Part shown: positions 7,709-14,447 of the stretch, in pieces
Position numbering within the stretch: position 1 is the stretch's first letter
Layout of the letters: every line of letters starts with the position of its first letter
NCBI GenBank assembly: GCA_964561005.1
Contig: CAZLNO010000079.1
Coordinates: forward strand, 1 to 19,520
Source: CAZLNO01 sp964561005
GTDB lineage: Bacteria > Pseudomonadota > Alphaproteobacteria > Kiloniellales > Rhodovibrionaceae
Reading direction: 5' to 3'
DNA length: 19,520 nucleotides
The notes under the pieces: model-generated
Database searches by the model: none
The model's input: only the letters and a program-made list of their open reading frames with translations
Told to the model about the DNA's origin: nothing
Made by a program: the position numbers and the translations under genes

Positions 7709-9352
7709 ATGGCCTTGCAGGAGATCTTCGACGTCCTGATGTTCGTGACGGTCTGCGGCTTTCTGCTCGCGGGCTTCCCGGTCGCCTTCACCCTGGCCGG
7801 CACGGCGTTGATCTGGGCGCTGATCGGGCTGGCCGCCGGCGTCTTCGACATGTCGTTCTTCGGCGCCCTGCCCTCGCGCATCTACGGCAGCGCGATGACC
7901 AACGTGGTGCTGATCGCCGTGCCGCTGTTCGTGTTCATGGGCGTCATGCTGGAGCGCTCCAAGGTCGCCGAGGAGCTGCTCGACACCATGGGCAAGCTGT
8001 TCGGCACGCTGCGCGGCGGCCTCGGCTTCTCGGTGGCCATCGTCGGCGCGCTGATGGCGGCGTCCACGGGCATCGTCGGCGCGACCGTGGTGACCATGGG
8101 TCTGCTCTCCCTGCCCACCATGCTGCGCCGCGGCTACAACCCGAGCCTCGCCTGCGGGACGATCTGCGCCTCCGGGACGCTGGGCCAGATCATTCCCCCG
8201 TCGATCGTCCTCGTGCTGCTGGGCGACCAGATCTCCAACGCCTACGTCGACGCGCAGCGCGCCATCGGCAACTGGTCGCCCGAGCCGGTCTCCGTCGGCG
8301 ACCTTTTCGCCGGCGCCCTGCTGCCCGGGCTGATGCTGGTGGGCCTCTACGTCGGGTATCAGGCCGTGGTCGCCTGGCTGCGGCCGGAGAGCTCGCCGCC
8401 GATCCCCCGCGACGAGGCCGAGATCGCCGGCGGGCTGGCGGCGAAGGTCCTGCACGCCCTGGTGCCGCCGGTGGTGCTGATCGTCGCCGTGCTCGGCTCC
8501 ATCCTGGCCGGCGTGGCGACACCGACGGAAGCCGCCGCGGTGGGCGCGGTGGGCGCCACGCTGCTGGCGGGCCTGCGGCTGGGCGAGATGGGCGAGGTCT
8601 CGCCGCGCCAGGCCGGCGGCGGCCCAGTGGGCACTGTCTCACGGCTGCTGGACGACGGCACCCGTCGCCCGATGACGCTGGCCGCCGGGGCGCTGGTCCT
8701 GATCCTGATTCTGCAGTCCTTCGTCGACCTGCGGGTCAAGCGGGAGGCGATTCCCGCCGGCGACTGGATTGGCATCGCCATCGCCATCCTGGCCTGCGTC
8801 GTGCTGGCCTGGGGCCTGCTGGTGGCGCTGCTGCGCGTGTCGCGCAACGGCATCCTGACGCAGGTCACCCGCTCGACCATGCAGATCACGGCGATGGTCT
8901 TCGTCATCCTGGTGGGCGCGGCGGTGTTCTCCCTGGTGTTCCGCGGGCTGGGCGGCGAGGAGATGGTGCACGAGGTGCTCTCCGACATGCCCGGCGGCCT
9001 GAACGGCGCCATCGTCGTGGTCATGCTGGTGATGTTTTTCCTGGGCTTTTTCCTCGACTTCATCGAGATCACCTTCGTGGTGGTGCCCATGGTGGCGCCC
9101 GCCCTGCTGCAGAGCGACATCTCGCCGGTCTGGCTGGGGGTGATGATGGCCATGAACCTGCAGACCTCCTTCCTGACGCCGCCGTTCGGCTTCGCGCTGT
9201 TCTATCTGCGCGGCGTGGCGCCGGACAGCGTGCCCACCTCGGCGATCTATCGCGGGGCGATCCCCTTCGTGCTGATCCAGCTCGCCGGGCTGCTGATCCT
9301 GGCCCTGTTCCCCGGCCTGGCGACCTGGCTGCCGAGCGTGATTTTCGGCTGA
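7709..9352 (+). CDS. dctM: TRAP transporter large permease subunit (DctM), enlarged
   Basis: Large membrane subunit carrying the transport path, driven by an ion gradient. The family signature is clear: SRIYGSAMTNVVLIAVPLF (56-74), the helical hairpin ASTGIVGATVVTMGLLSLP (118-136) and GYNPSLACGTICASGTLGQ (142-160) with IIPPS. At 547 residues it is about 110 longer than the usual 430 or so. Extra material lies at roughly 292-378: a charged loop followed by two additional hydrophobic helices (324-340, 354-375) before the second scaffold half resumes near ILTQVTRSTMQITAM. Enlarged DctM proteins are known from this transporter subgroup. GGAGG lies just upstream of the ATG. Confidence 0.9.
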   Translation: MALQEIFDVLMFVTVCGFLLAGFPVAFTLAGTALIWALIGLAAGVFDMSFFGALPSRIYGSAMTNVVLIAVPLFVFMGVMLERSKVAEELLDTMGKLFGTLRGGLGFSVAIVGALMAASTGIVGATVVTMGLLSLPTMLRRGYNPSLACGTICASGTLGQIIPPSIVLVLLGDQISNAYVDAQRAIGNWSPEPVSVGDLFAGALLPGLMLVGLYVGYQAVVAWLRPESSPPIPRDEAEIAGGLAAKVLHALVPPVVLIVAVLGSILAGVATPTEAAAVGAVGATLLAGLRLGEMGEVSPRQAGGGPVGTVSRLLDDGTRRPMTLAAGALVLILILQSFVDLRVKREAIPAGDWIGIAIAILACVVLAWGLLVALLRVSRNGILTQVTRSTMQITAMVFVILVGAAVFSLVFRGLGGEEMVHEVLSDMPGGLNGAIVVVMLVMFFLGFFLDFIEITFVVVPMVAPALLQSDISPVWLGVMMAMNLQTSFLTPPFGFALFYLRGVAPDSVPTSAIYRGAIPFVLIQLAGLLILALFPGLATWLPSVIFG

Positions 9353-9357
9353 TCGAC

Positions 9358-9409
9358 ACTCTTGCATTCGCGGCGGCGAGCGGGTAAGCCGCCGCCTGAA
9401 CGCAAGAGT
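9358..9409 (+). terminator. two-part hairpin after the TRAP operon
   Basis: An outer stem ACTCTTGC (9358-9365) with GCAAGAGT (9402-9409) encloses an inner 8-bp stem GCGGCGGC (9370-9377) with GCCGCCGC (9388-9395). No T run follows. The position directly after the dctM stop and before folD suggests a terminator or processing site. Confidence 0.5.
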
Positions 9410-9452
9410 CCGCCACCCCACAACCACGAAGACACATCGCGACGAGGCGACG

Positions 9453-10397
9453 ATGCCCAGCACGACCGCGCCCACGCAAGCTCCGGTGAAGGATCACAAG
9501 GTTCTCGACGGCCGTCAGGTGGCCCAGGGGATCCGCGACAAGCTGGCCGCGCGGGTTTCCGCGCTGAAGGAGGCGAGTTGGCACCCGCGACTGGTCTCCA
9601 TCGCCGTCGGCGCGGCCGAGCCGGCCAAGCTCTACATCCGCAATCAGAAGCGGGTGGCCGAGAAGCTGGGCATCGCCTTCGACGAGCGCTACTACGACGC
9701 CGACATCAGCCGCGAGGAGATGCTGGCGGTCATCCGGGTGCTGAACACCGATCCCTCGGTGACCGGCATCCTGATCCAGCGCCCCGTGCCGAGCCACCTC
9801 TCCATCAAGGAGTTGCAGACCGCGGTGCATCCGCTGAAGGACGTGGAGGGCATGCACCCGGCCTCGATCGGCAACATCGTCTACAACGACCTCGTCCTCG
9901 GCCCCTGCACGGCGGTGGCGGCGGTGGAGATGCTGAAGACGACGGGCCTGAACCTGCCGGGGCTGGAAGTCGTGGTGGTCGGCCACTCGGAAATCGTCGG
10001 CAAGCCGATCGCCTTCCTGCTGATGAGCGAGGGGGCGACGGTCACGGTCTGCCACCACATGACGCGCAACCTCACGGTGCACTCGCGCCGCGCCGACGCC
10101 ATCTTCGTGGCCGTGGGCAAGCCGCAGCTCATCACCGGGCATATGGTCAAGCCCGGCGCCGCGCTGATCGACATCGGCATCAACCAGGTGCAGAGCGAGG
10201 ACGGCGGCACCAAGGTCGTGGGCGACGCCGATTACGAGACCTGCCACGAGGTCGCCGGCTGGATCACCCCGGTGCCGGGCGGCGTGGGGCCGGTGACCGT
10301 CTCCATCCTGATGCGCAACGTGGTCAAGGCCGCCGAGTTGCAGAAGCGGCGCTACGAGGCGGAATTCGGCGAGACCACCTTCGTGCCGCAGGGATAG
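9453..10397 (+). CDS. folD: FolD-like methylenetetrahydrofolate dehydrogenase / methenyltetrahydrofolate cyclohydrolase
   Basis: Interconverts 5,10-methylene-, methenyl- and 10-formyl-tetrahydrofolate in the cytoplasm. The 314 residues show the FolD plan. The catalytic domain has the Tyr/Lys pair in LYIRNQK (Y61, K66) and the conserved Gln in GILIQRPVP (Q109). The Rossmann part has VVVVGHSEIVGKP (173-185), and TPVPGGVGPVT (272-282) closes the active site. Several residues depart from the common form: RPVP for LPLP, DVEG (130-133) for DVDG, PCTA for PCTP, and HS for RS in the dinucleotide-binding motif. The N-terminal extension and C-terminal tail make it somewhat longer than the usual 285 or so. 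It may therefore be a divergent lineage with altered cofactor preference. Ribosome site is weak (ACGAGG). Confidence 0.85.
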   Translation: MPSTTAPTQAPVKDHKVLDGRQVAQGIRDKLAARVSALKEASWHPRLVSIAVGAAEPAKLYIRNQKRVAEKLGIAFDERYYDADISREEMLAVIRVLNTDPSVTGILIQRPVPSHLSIKELQTAVHPLKDVEGMHPASIGNIVYNDLVLGPCTAVAAVEMLKTTGLNLPGLEVVVVGHSEIVGKPIAFLLMSEGATVTVCHHMTRNLTVHSRRADAIFVAVGKPQLITGHMVKPGAALIDIGINQVQSEDGGTKVVGDADYETCHEVAGWITPVPGGVGPVTVSILMRNVVKAAELQKRRYEAEFGETTFVPQG

Positions 10398-10440
10398 GTG
10401 GTCGGCGTCGCAGCCGCGCTCGCCCCACAGCATAGGGATT

Positions 10441-10468
10441 GGCGGGGCGGGCCGCGGCCCGCCCCGCC
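10441..10468. terminator. 28-bp perfect palindrome, likely bidirectional terminator
   Basis: The 14 bases from 10441 are exactly repeated in reverse complement to 10468, giving a very stable GC-only stem. It lies between the convergent ends of folD (10397) and bioY (10479). T-rich tails are short or absent on both sides, so termination may need Rho or depend on stem strength. Confidence 0.65.
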
Positions 10469-10478
10469 CTTGTGGCCG

Positions 10479-11093
10479 TCAGCCCCGCTTGAGGCCGGAC
10501 ACGAAGCGCCAGGCCAGCGGCATCGCCGCCGCCGCCAGGGCCAGCTTCAGGCCGTCGCCCAGCAGGAACGGCACCAGGCCCGTGGCGATCGCCTTGCTCC
10601 AGGGCTCGGCCGCGCCGCCGCCCATGTAGAACACCGCCAGCCAGACGATGCCCGGCACGTAGAGCACCACGTTGCCAAGGAACATGGCCGCTGCCGTGGT
10701 CCAGACCTTGCGGTCCCAGCCGCGCTCGGCCAGCCAGCCGGTCAGCGCCGCCGCCAGCACGAAGCCGAGGATGTAGCCGCCGGTGGGCCCCATGAGAACC
10801 GCCGGCCCGCCCGACAGCCCGGCGAACACCGGCAGCCCGGCCGCGCCCTCGGCCATGTACAGCAGCAGGCTCGCGCCGCCCAGGCGCCAGCCGAAGGCCA
10901 GGCCGACGGTCAGCACGGCGAAGGTCTGCATGGTGATCGGCACCGGCCAGAGCGGCACCTGGATCTGCGCGCAAACGGCCACAAACAGGCTGCCCGCAAA
11001 GGCGAGCACGGCGTTGCGCAGCCAGACGGTGGTGCGGTCGTCGGCGGCCCAGAGCGTCTGGGCCAGCGGGGTGTGGGTGAGCGGCGCTTGCAT
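10479..11093 (-). CDS. bioY: biotin transporter BioY
   Basis: Substrate-binding membrane component (S component) of the energy-coupling-factor biotin uptake system. The 204 residues have about six hydrophobic segments and the BioY motifs QIQVPLWPVPITMQTFAVL (43-61), LYMAEGAAGLPVFAG (78-92), the glycine-rich GPTGGYILGF (102-111) and PFLLGDGLKLALA (175-187). No ATPase or T component (bioM, bioN) is adjacent, which is common for solitary BioY that uses shared modules or acts alone. I place the start at the ATG at 11093, with AGGAGG about ten bases upstream; the ATG at 11120 has no such site. It is a single-gene unit with its own promoter. Confidence 0.9.
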   Translation of the reverse strand: MQAPLTHTPLAQTLWAADDRTTVWLRNAVLAFAGSLFVAVCAQIQVPLWPVPITMQTFAVLTVGLAFGWRLGGASLLLYMAEGAAGLPVFAGLSGGPAVLMGPTGGYILGFVLAAALTGWLAERGWDRKVWTTAAAMFLGNVVLYVPGIVWLAVFYMGGGAAEPWSKAIATGLVPFLLGDGLKLALAAAAMPLAWRFVSGLKRG

Positions 11094-11134
11094 CTCGGGT
11101 CGTCCTCCTCTGCTGTTCATCTGCTTCGACGCGG

Positions 11135-11163
11135 GTTATCAAGAGACCGGCGCGCCTTATAAA
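11135..11163 (-). promoter_or_regulatory. candidate promoter of bioY
   Basis: On the minus strand TTTATA (11163-11158) and GATAAC (11140-11135) are spaced by 17 bases, about 40 bases before the chosen ATG. I did not find a clear BioR-type palindrome here. Confidence 0.4.
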
Positions 11164-11222
11164 CCACACCGCACGCCCGCGTCATCCGCCCGATTCCGAC
11201 ATCACGGGCGCGAAAATTGCCG

Positions 11223-13466
11223 CTACGCGCCAAAGGTGTTGGAACGGGGGAAGCCGCTGGGCACCAGGCGCCCGGCCGTGCCGCGCCGACCCAGCCAGGC
11301 CCGCAGGTCGCTCTCGCTCCGGGTGCGACCCTTGCCCGCCGCCCAGGTCAGGCCGTCGGCCAGGCGGAAGGCCTTGGCGTCGGCGATGCCGCCGCCCTTG
11401 TAGCGCTGCAGGATGACGCCGCGCCCCTTGGACATCTCCGACAGCTCGTCCAGCGGAAAGACCAGCAGCTTGCGGTTCTCCCCGACGACGGCGACATGAT
11501 CGGCGTCCTCGGGCACCTGCCGGCAGAGGGCGGCGTGCGTCAGCCCGCCGACGTTCAGCACCTGCTTGCCGCCCTTCTTCTGCGCCACCACCTCGTCCTC
11601 GTCGACCAGGAAGCCGCGGCCGTCGCTGGCGGCGAGCAGCAGCCTGCGCCCGCCCTGATACACCAGCACCTGCACGACATCCTGGTCGTTGGGCAGGTCG
11701 ATCATCAGCCGCAGCGGCTCGCCGAAGCCCCGGCCGCCGGGAAGCCTGTCGACGCCGAGGGTGTAGAACCGCCCGTTGGTGGCGAAGATCAGCAGCCGGT
11801 CGGTGGTCTGCGCGTGGATCGCGAAGCGCGCCTTGTCGCCGTCCTTGTACTTCACCTCGCCGGTGTCCTGCAGGTGCCCCTTCATCGCCCGGATCCAGCC
11901 CTTGGCGGAGCACAGCACGGTGACCGGCTCGCGCTCGACCACGGCCTCCAGCGGCACCTCGACCTCGCCCGGCGCGTCGCCCAGCACCGTCTTGCGCCGG
12001 CCCAGTTCGGTGTCCTGGCCGAAGGCCCGGCGGGTCTCGCCGAGCTGCCCGGCGATCGTGCGCCAGCGCCGCCCCGCGTCCGCCATGAGGTCGCGCAGGT
12101 CCGCCTGCTCCGCGCTGAGCTTCTTGTGCTCCTCGCGGATCTTCATCTCCTCCAGCTTGCGCAGGGCGCGCAGCCGCATGTTCAGGATGGCGTCCGCCTG
12201 CGCCTCGCTGAGATCGAAGCGCCGCATCAGCTCCGCCTTGGGCTCGTCTTCCTCGCGGATGATGCGGATGACCTCGTCCAGGTTGAGGTAGGCAACGAGG
12301 TAGCCGTCCAGCACCTCCAGGCGCCGGGCGATCTCGTCCAGGCGGTGGCGCGTGCGGCGCAGCAGCACCTCGTGGCGGTGGTCGAGGAACGCCCGCAGCA
12401 CCTGGCGCAGGTCCATCACGCGCGGCGTGGTGTCCTTGTCCAGGACGTTCATGTTCAGCGCGATCCGGCTCTCCAGCTCGGTCTGCTTGAACAGCGACTC
12501 CATCAGGACCGCCGGGTCGACGTTGCGGCTGCGCGGCTCCAGCACCAGGCGGATCTCGTCGGTGGATTCGTCGCGGATGTCGTTGAGCGCCGGCAGCTTG
12601 CGATTCGCCAGCAGCTCGGCGATGCGCTCGACCAGGCGGCTCTTCTGCACCTGATAGGGAATCTCGGTCACCACGATCTGGTAGGTGCCGCCCTTCAGGG
12701 GCTCGGTCTCCCATTTCGCCCGCAGGCGGAAGGAGCCGCGCCCGCCCGCGTAGGCGTCGACCAGCGTCGCGCGCGACTCCACCAGCTCGCCCCCGGTCGG
12801 GAAGTCCGGGCCCGGCATGATCTCCAGCAGCTCGGCGACGGTCGCGTCCGGGTTGTCGATCAGGTGGATGGCCGCGGCGCAGACCTCGTCGGCGTTGTGC
12901 GGCGGGATCGCCGTCGCCATGCCGACCGCGATGCCCTGCGCGCCGTTGGCCAGCAGGTTCGGGAAGGCGCCGGGCAGGACGACCGGCTCCTCCGCCTCGC
13001 CGTCGTAGGTCGGACGGAAGTCGACGGTGTCCTCGTCGATGCCCTCGAGCAGGGCCATCGCCACGGCGGTCAGCCGCGCCTCGGTGTAGCGCATGGCCGC
13101 CGCGTTGTCGCCGTCGATGTTGCCGAAGTTGCCCTGGCCGTCGACCAGCGGATAGCGCAGCGCGAAGTCCTGCGCCAGGCGCACCAGGGCGTCGTAGATC
13201 GCCTGGTCGCCATGGGGATGGTACTTACCGATGACGTCGCCGACGACGCGCGCGGACTTCTTGAAGCCGGAGTCCGGCTCCAGCCGGAGCTGGCGCATGG
13301 CATAGAGCAGCCGGCGATGCACCGGCTTCAGCCCGTCGCGCACGTCCGGCAGCGAGCGCGAGACGATGGTGGACAGGGCATAAGACAGATAGCGGTCGGC
13401 CAGCGCCTCGGCCAGCCGCACGTCGCGGATGTCGCCCCCCGGCTCGTCGTCCAGCAGCTCGGTCAT
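11223..13466 (-). CDS. parC: DNA topoisomerase IV subunit A (ParC)
   Basis: Cutting subunit of topoisomerase IV, which unlinks daughter chromosomes; its partner is ParE (not in the window). The 747 residues carry the winged-helix core with DGLKPVHRRLLYAM (44-57), the KYHPHGDQAIYD segment (81-92) and the catalytic tyrosine in AAMRYTEARL (Y127), then the tower, a long coiled-coil stretch (about 380-480) and a C-terminal beta-pinwheel (about 500-740) without a clear GyrA box, which separates it from GyrA. In the quinolone region the usual Ser is Gln (Q88) and the usual Glu is Asp (D92). The ATG at 13466 was chosen because homology begins with MTELLDDE; the frame stays open to an ATG at 13553 with no family support. 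Upstream lies a long, repeat-bearing leader. Confidence 0.95.
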   Translation of the reverse strand: MTELLDDEPGGDIRDVRLAEALADRYLSYALSTIVSRSLPDVRDGLKPVHRRLLYAMRQLRLEPDSGFKKSARVVGDVIGKYHPHGDQAIYDALVRLAQDFALRYPLVDGQGNFGNIDGDNAAAMRYTEARLTAVAMALLEGIDEDTVDFRPTYDGEAEEPVVLPGAFPNLLANGAQGIAVGMATAIPPHNADEVCAAAIHLIDNPDATVAELLEIMPGPDFPTGGELVESRATLVDAYAGGRGSFRLRAKWETEPLKGGTYQIVVTEIPYQVQKSRLVERIAELLANRKLPALNDIRDESTDEIRLVLEPRSRNVDPAVLMESLFKQTELESRIALNMNVLDKDTTPRVMDLRQVLRAFLDHRHEVLLRRTRHRLDEIARRLEVLDGYLVAYLNLDEVIRIIREEDEPKAELMRRFDLSEAQADAILNMRLRALRKLEEMKIREEHKKLSAEQADLRDLMADAGRRWRTIAGQLGETRRAFGQDTELGRRKTVLGDAPGEVEVPLEAVVEREPVTVLCSAKGWIRAMKGHLQDTGEVKYKDGDKARFAIHAQTTDRLLIFATNGRFYTLGVDRLPGGRGFGEPLRLMIDLPNDQDVVQVLVYQGGRRLLLAASDGRGFLVDEDEVVAQKKGGKQVLNVGGLTHAALCRQVPEDADHVAVVGENRKLLVFPLDELSEMSKGRGVILQRYKGGGIADAKAFRLADGLTWAAGKGRTRSESDLRAWLGRRGTAGRLVPSGFPRSNTFGA

Positions 13467-13555
13467 GCCCGTCCCGACCCCCTCACGGTGCGCGAAGCGT
13501 AAGCGCCCGACCCCGGCCCCGCAAGCCCGCGCGAATTTCGCGTCCCCTCCCATGT

Positions 13556-13580
13556 TGACGGATGTTGACGCTTGCTGACG
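13556..13580. repeat. TGACG pentamers at 10-bp spacing, first cluster (3 copies)
   Basis: TGACG occurs at 13556, 13566 and 13576, with partly conserved flanks (GT before the first two, GC before the third). The 10-bp step is close to one DNA helical turn and is not a multiple of three, so it is not a coding repeat. Confidence 0.75.
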
Positions 13581-13626
13581 CCTGCCGCCGGCGTGCGAGC
13601 CCCGCGTAGGCCTTCAGAGCCATAGA

Positions 13627-13686
13627 GATGATGACGGATGATGACGGTCGATGACGGTCGATGACGGATGATGACGGATGATGACG
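13627..13686. repeat. 10-bp tandem array, unit ATGACGG(AT/TC)G, about six copies
   Basis: TGACG recurs at 13632, 13642, 13652, 13662, 13672 and 13682. Units are of two types, ATGACGGATG and ATGACGGTCG, in the order A, B, B, A, A, then a partial unit. On the minus strand this is CGTCAT repeated in the parC leader. The array ends at the block that is duplicated across the scaffold gap, so its true length is uncertain. Confidence 0.9.
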
Positions 13687-13879
13687 CGAGCCCGCGCGGC
13701 ATGCCGGTTCGGTGTCCAAGGCTCNNNNNNNNNNNNNNNNNNNNNNNNNNNNNNNNNNNNNNNNNNNNNNNNNNNNNNNNNNNNNNNNNNNNNNNNNNNN
13801 NNNNNNNNNNNNNNNNNNNNNNNNGATGACGGATGATGACGCGAGCCCGCGCGGCATGCCGGTTCGGTGTCCAAGGCTC
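13670..13879. other. 100-N assembly gap flanked by identical 55-base ends
   Basis: The 55 bases before the N run (13670-13724) are identical to the 55 bases after it (13825-13879). A match of exactly 55, running from the gap edge on one side to the gap edge on the other, is what two de Bruijn contigs sharing one 55-mer would give. The likely true sequence has one copy and no gap, although a real long tandem repeat cannot be excluded because the block starts inside the 10-bp array. Confidence 0.9.
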
Positions 13880-13909
13880 AAGGTCCCACAATGGCAAAAG
13901 CTACACGTC

Positions 13910-13942
13910 ACATTATCACATGGGATCGAACATAACAAGAAC
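13910..13942 (-). promoter_or_regulatory. LexA-type SOS box overlapping a promoter toward parC
   Basis: GAAC (13928-13931) and GAAC (13939-13942) are separated by seven AT-rich bases. This is the reverse complement of GTTC-N7-GTTC, the known LexA operator of alphaproteobacteria. On the minus strand the N7 contains TTGTTA (13938-13933), a good -35 element, followed after 17 bases by TAATGT (13915-13910) or after 15 by GATAAT (13917-13912). LexA would therefore cover the -35 element. The transcript would run about 300 bases (gap removed) through the repeats into parC. The XRE gene at 14150 is a possible second target on the other side. Confidence 0.65.
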
Positions 13943-14031
13943 CTATCGGCAAGGACATCGTGCGTTCGGCGGCCAGGCGAAGCCGGGCCGAGCCGCGAAA
14001 CGCGGGCGGGTCCTGTAGCCCGTAGCTGCGT

Positions 14032-14113
14032 GGCATGCTTTGGCATGCTTTTGTGAAGATGGTGCGTTTCGGCAGGCTCAAGCCGGCCGCGTGAAGGTCC
14101 GCGGGGCATGCTT
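14032..14113 (+). repeat. three GGCATGCTT motifs upstream of the XRE gene
   Basis: GGCATGCTT occurs at 14032-14040, 14042-14050 and 14105-14113. The first two are exactly one helical turn apart, inside a 10-bp tandem repeat TGGCATGCTT. Each is built round the palindrome GCATGC. The last copy is 36 bases before the start codon of a DNA-binding protein, so an autoregulatory operator is plausible. Confidence 0.55.
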
Positions 14114-14149
14114 TAGTGCCCAGCGCGAGTCCCAAGGAGGTCGATCGCC

Positions 14150-14428
14150 ATGGCTGATGATCGCGGTTCTTCTTTCGACGACAGCCCCGAGTGGGACGAC
14201 CGCAACACGCGCCCCCTGGGCGACGCCCCGGAGCGGTTGCGCGCGGCGCGCGCGGTGCTCGGCCTGACCCAGCAGGAGTTGGCGGACCTGATCGACGTGT
14301 CGGCGGCGACGCTGCGCAACTGGGAGCAGCGGCGCACGACCCCGGACGGCGCCGCGCGCACGCTGATCCGCTTGCTGGCCGAGCATCCGCGGCAGATCCA
14401 GGACATGCTGCGGGAGCACGCGGCGTGA
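14150..14428 (+). CDS. small XRE-family regulator, HigA/YiaG-like
   Basis: A 92-residue DNA-binding protein. A poorly conserved acidic N-terminus (1-25) leads into a helix-turn-helix at about 28-62: ERLRAARAVLGLTQQELADL, then IDVSAATLRNWEQRRTTP (49-66). It ends with the helix GAARTLIRLLAEHP, the arrangement seen in YiaG-, NadS- and HigA2-type proteins, many of which are antitoxins. No toxin gene is adjacent: downstream is a convergent response regulator and upstream only the regulatory region. It is thus either an orphan antitoxin or a stand-alone repressor. The start is secure, with AAGGAGG nine bases before the ATG. GGCATGCTT repeats upstream may be its operators. Confidence 0.8.
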   Translation: MADDRGSSFDDSPEWDDRNTRPLGDAPERLRAARAVLGLTQQELADLIDVSAATLRNWEQRRTTPDGAARTLIRLLAEHPRQIQDMLREHAA

Positions 14429-14447
14429 TCCGGCGATCACCCCGCCC

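Larger units (their letters stand above)
13467..14149. other. regulatory region between parC and the XRE gene
   Basis: No convincing gene lies in these 683 bases (about 530 once the N run and the duplicated 55 bases are removed). From left to right it holds TGACG pentamers at 10-bp spacing (13556-13580 and 13632-13686), a scaffold gap (13725-13824), a GAAC-N7-GAAC LexA-type box (13928-13942) with an overlapping minus-strand promoter, and three GGCATGCTT motifs before the XRE gene. An 80-codon open frame at 13463-13702 (minus) overlaps the parC start but has no ribosome site and is mostly repeat. Confidence 0.7.

Noticed and set aside
11121..11222. BioR operator or biotin riboswitch upstream of bioY.
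   Set aside because: TTATAA and TTATCAA are present but do not form the BioR palindrome, and the leader of about 35 bases is too short for a riboswitch.
13556..13686. The 10-bp tandem array as a CRISPR array.
   Set aside because: Units are 10 bp and contiguous, with no spacers of 25-40 bp and no cas genes in the window.
13463..13702. An 80-codon minus-strand open frame whose TGA overlaps the parC ATG, as if it were a translationally coupled leader peptide.
   Set aside because: There is no ribosome site at its ATG, its first third is the 10-bp repeat read through all frames, and the rest is Arg/Gly/Pro-rich as expected of chance frames in GC-rich DNA.
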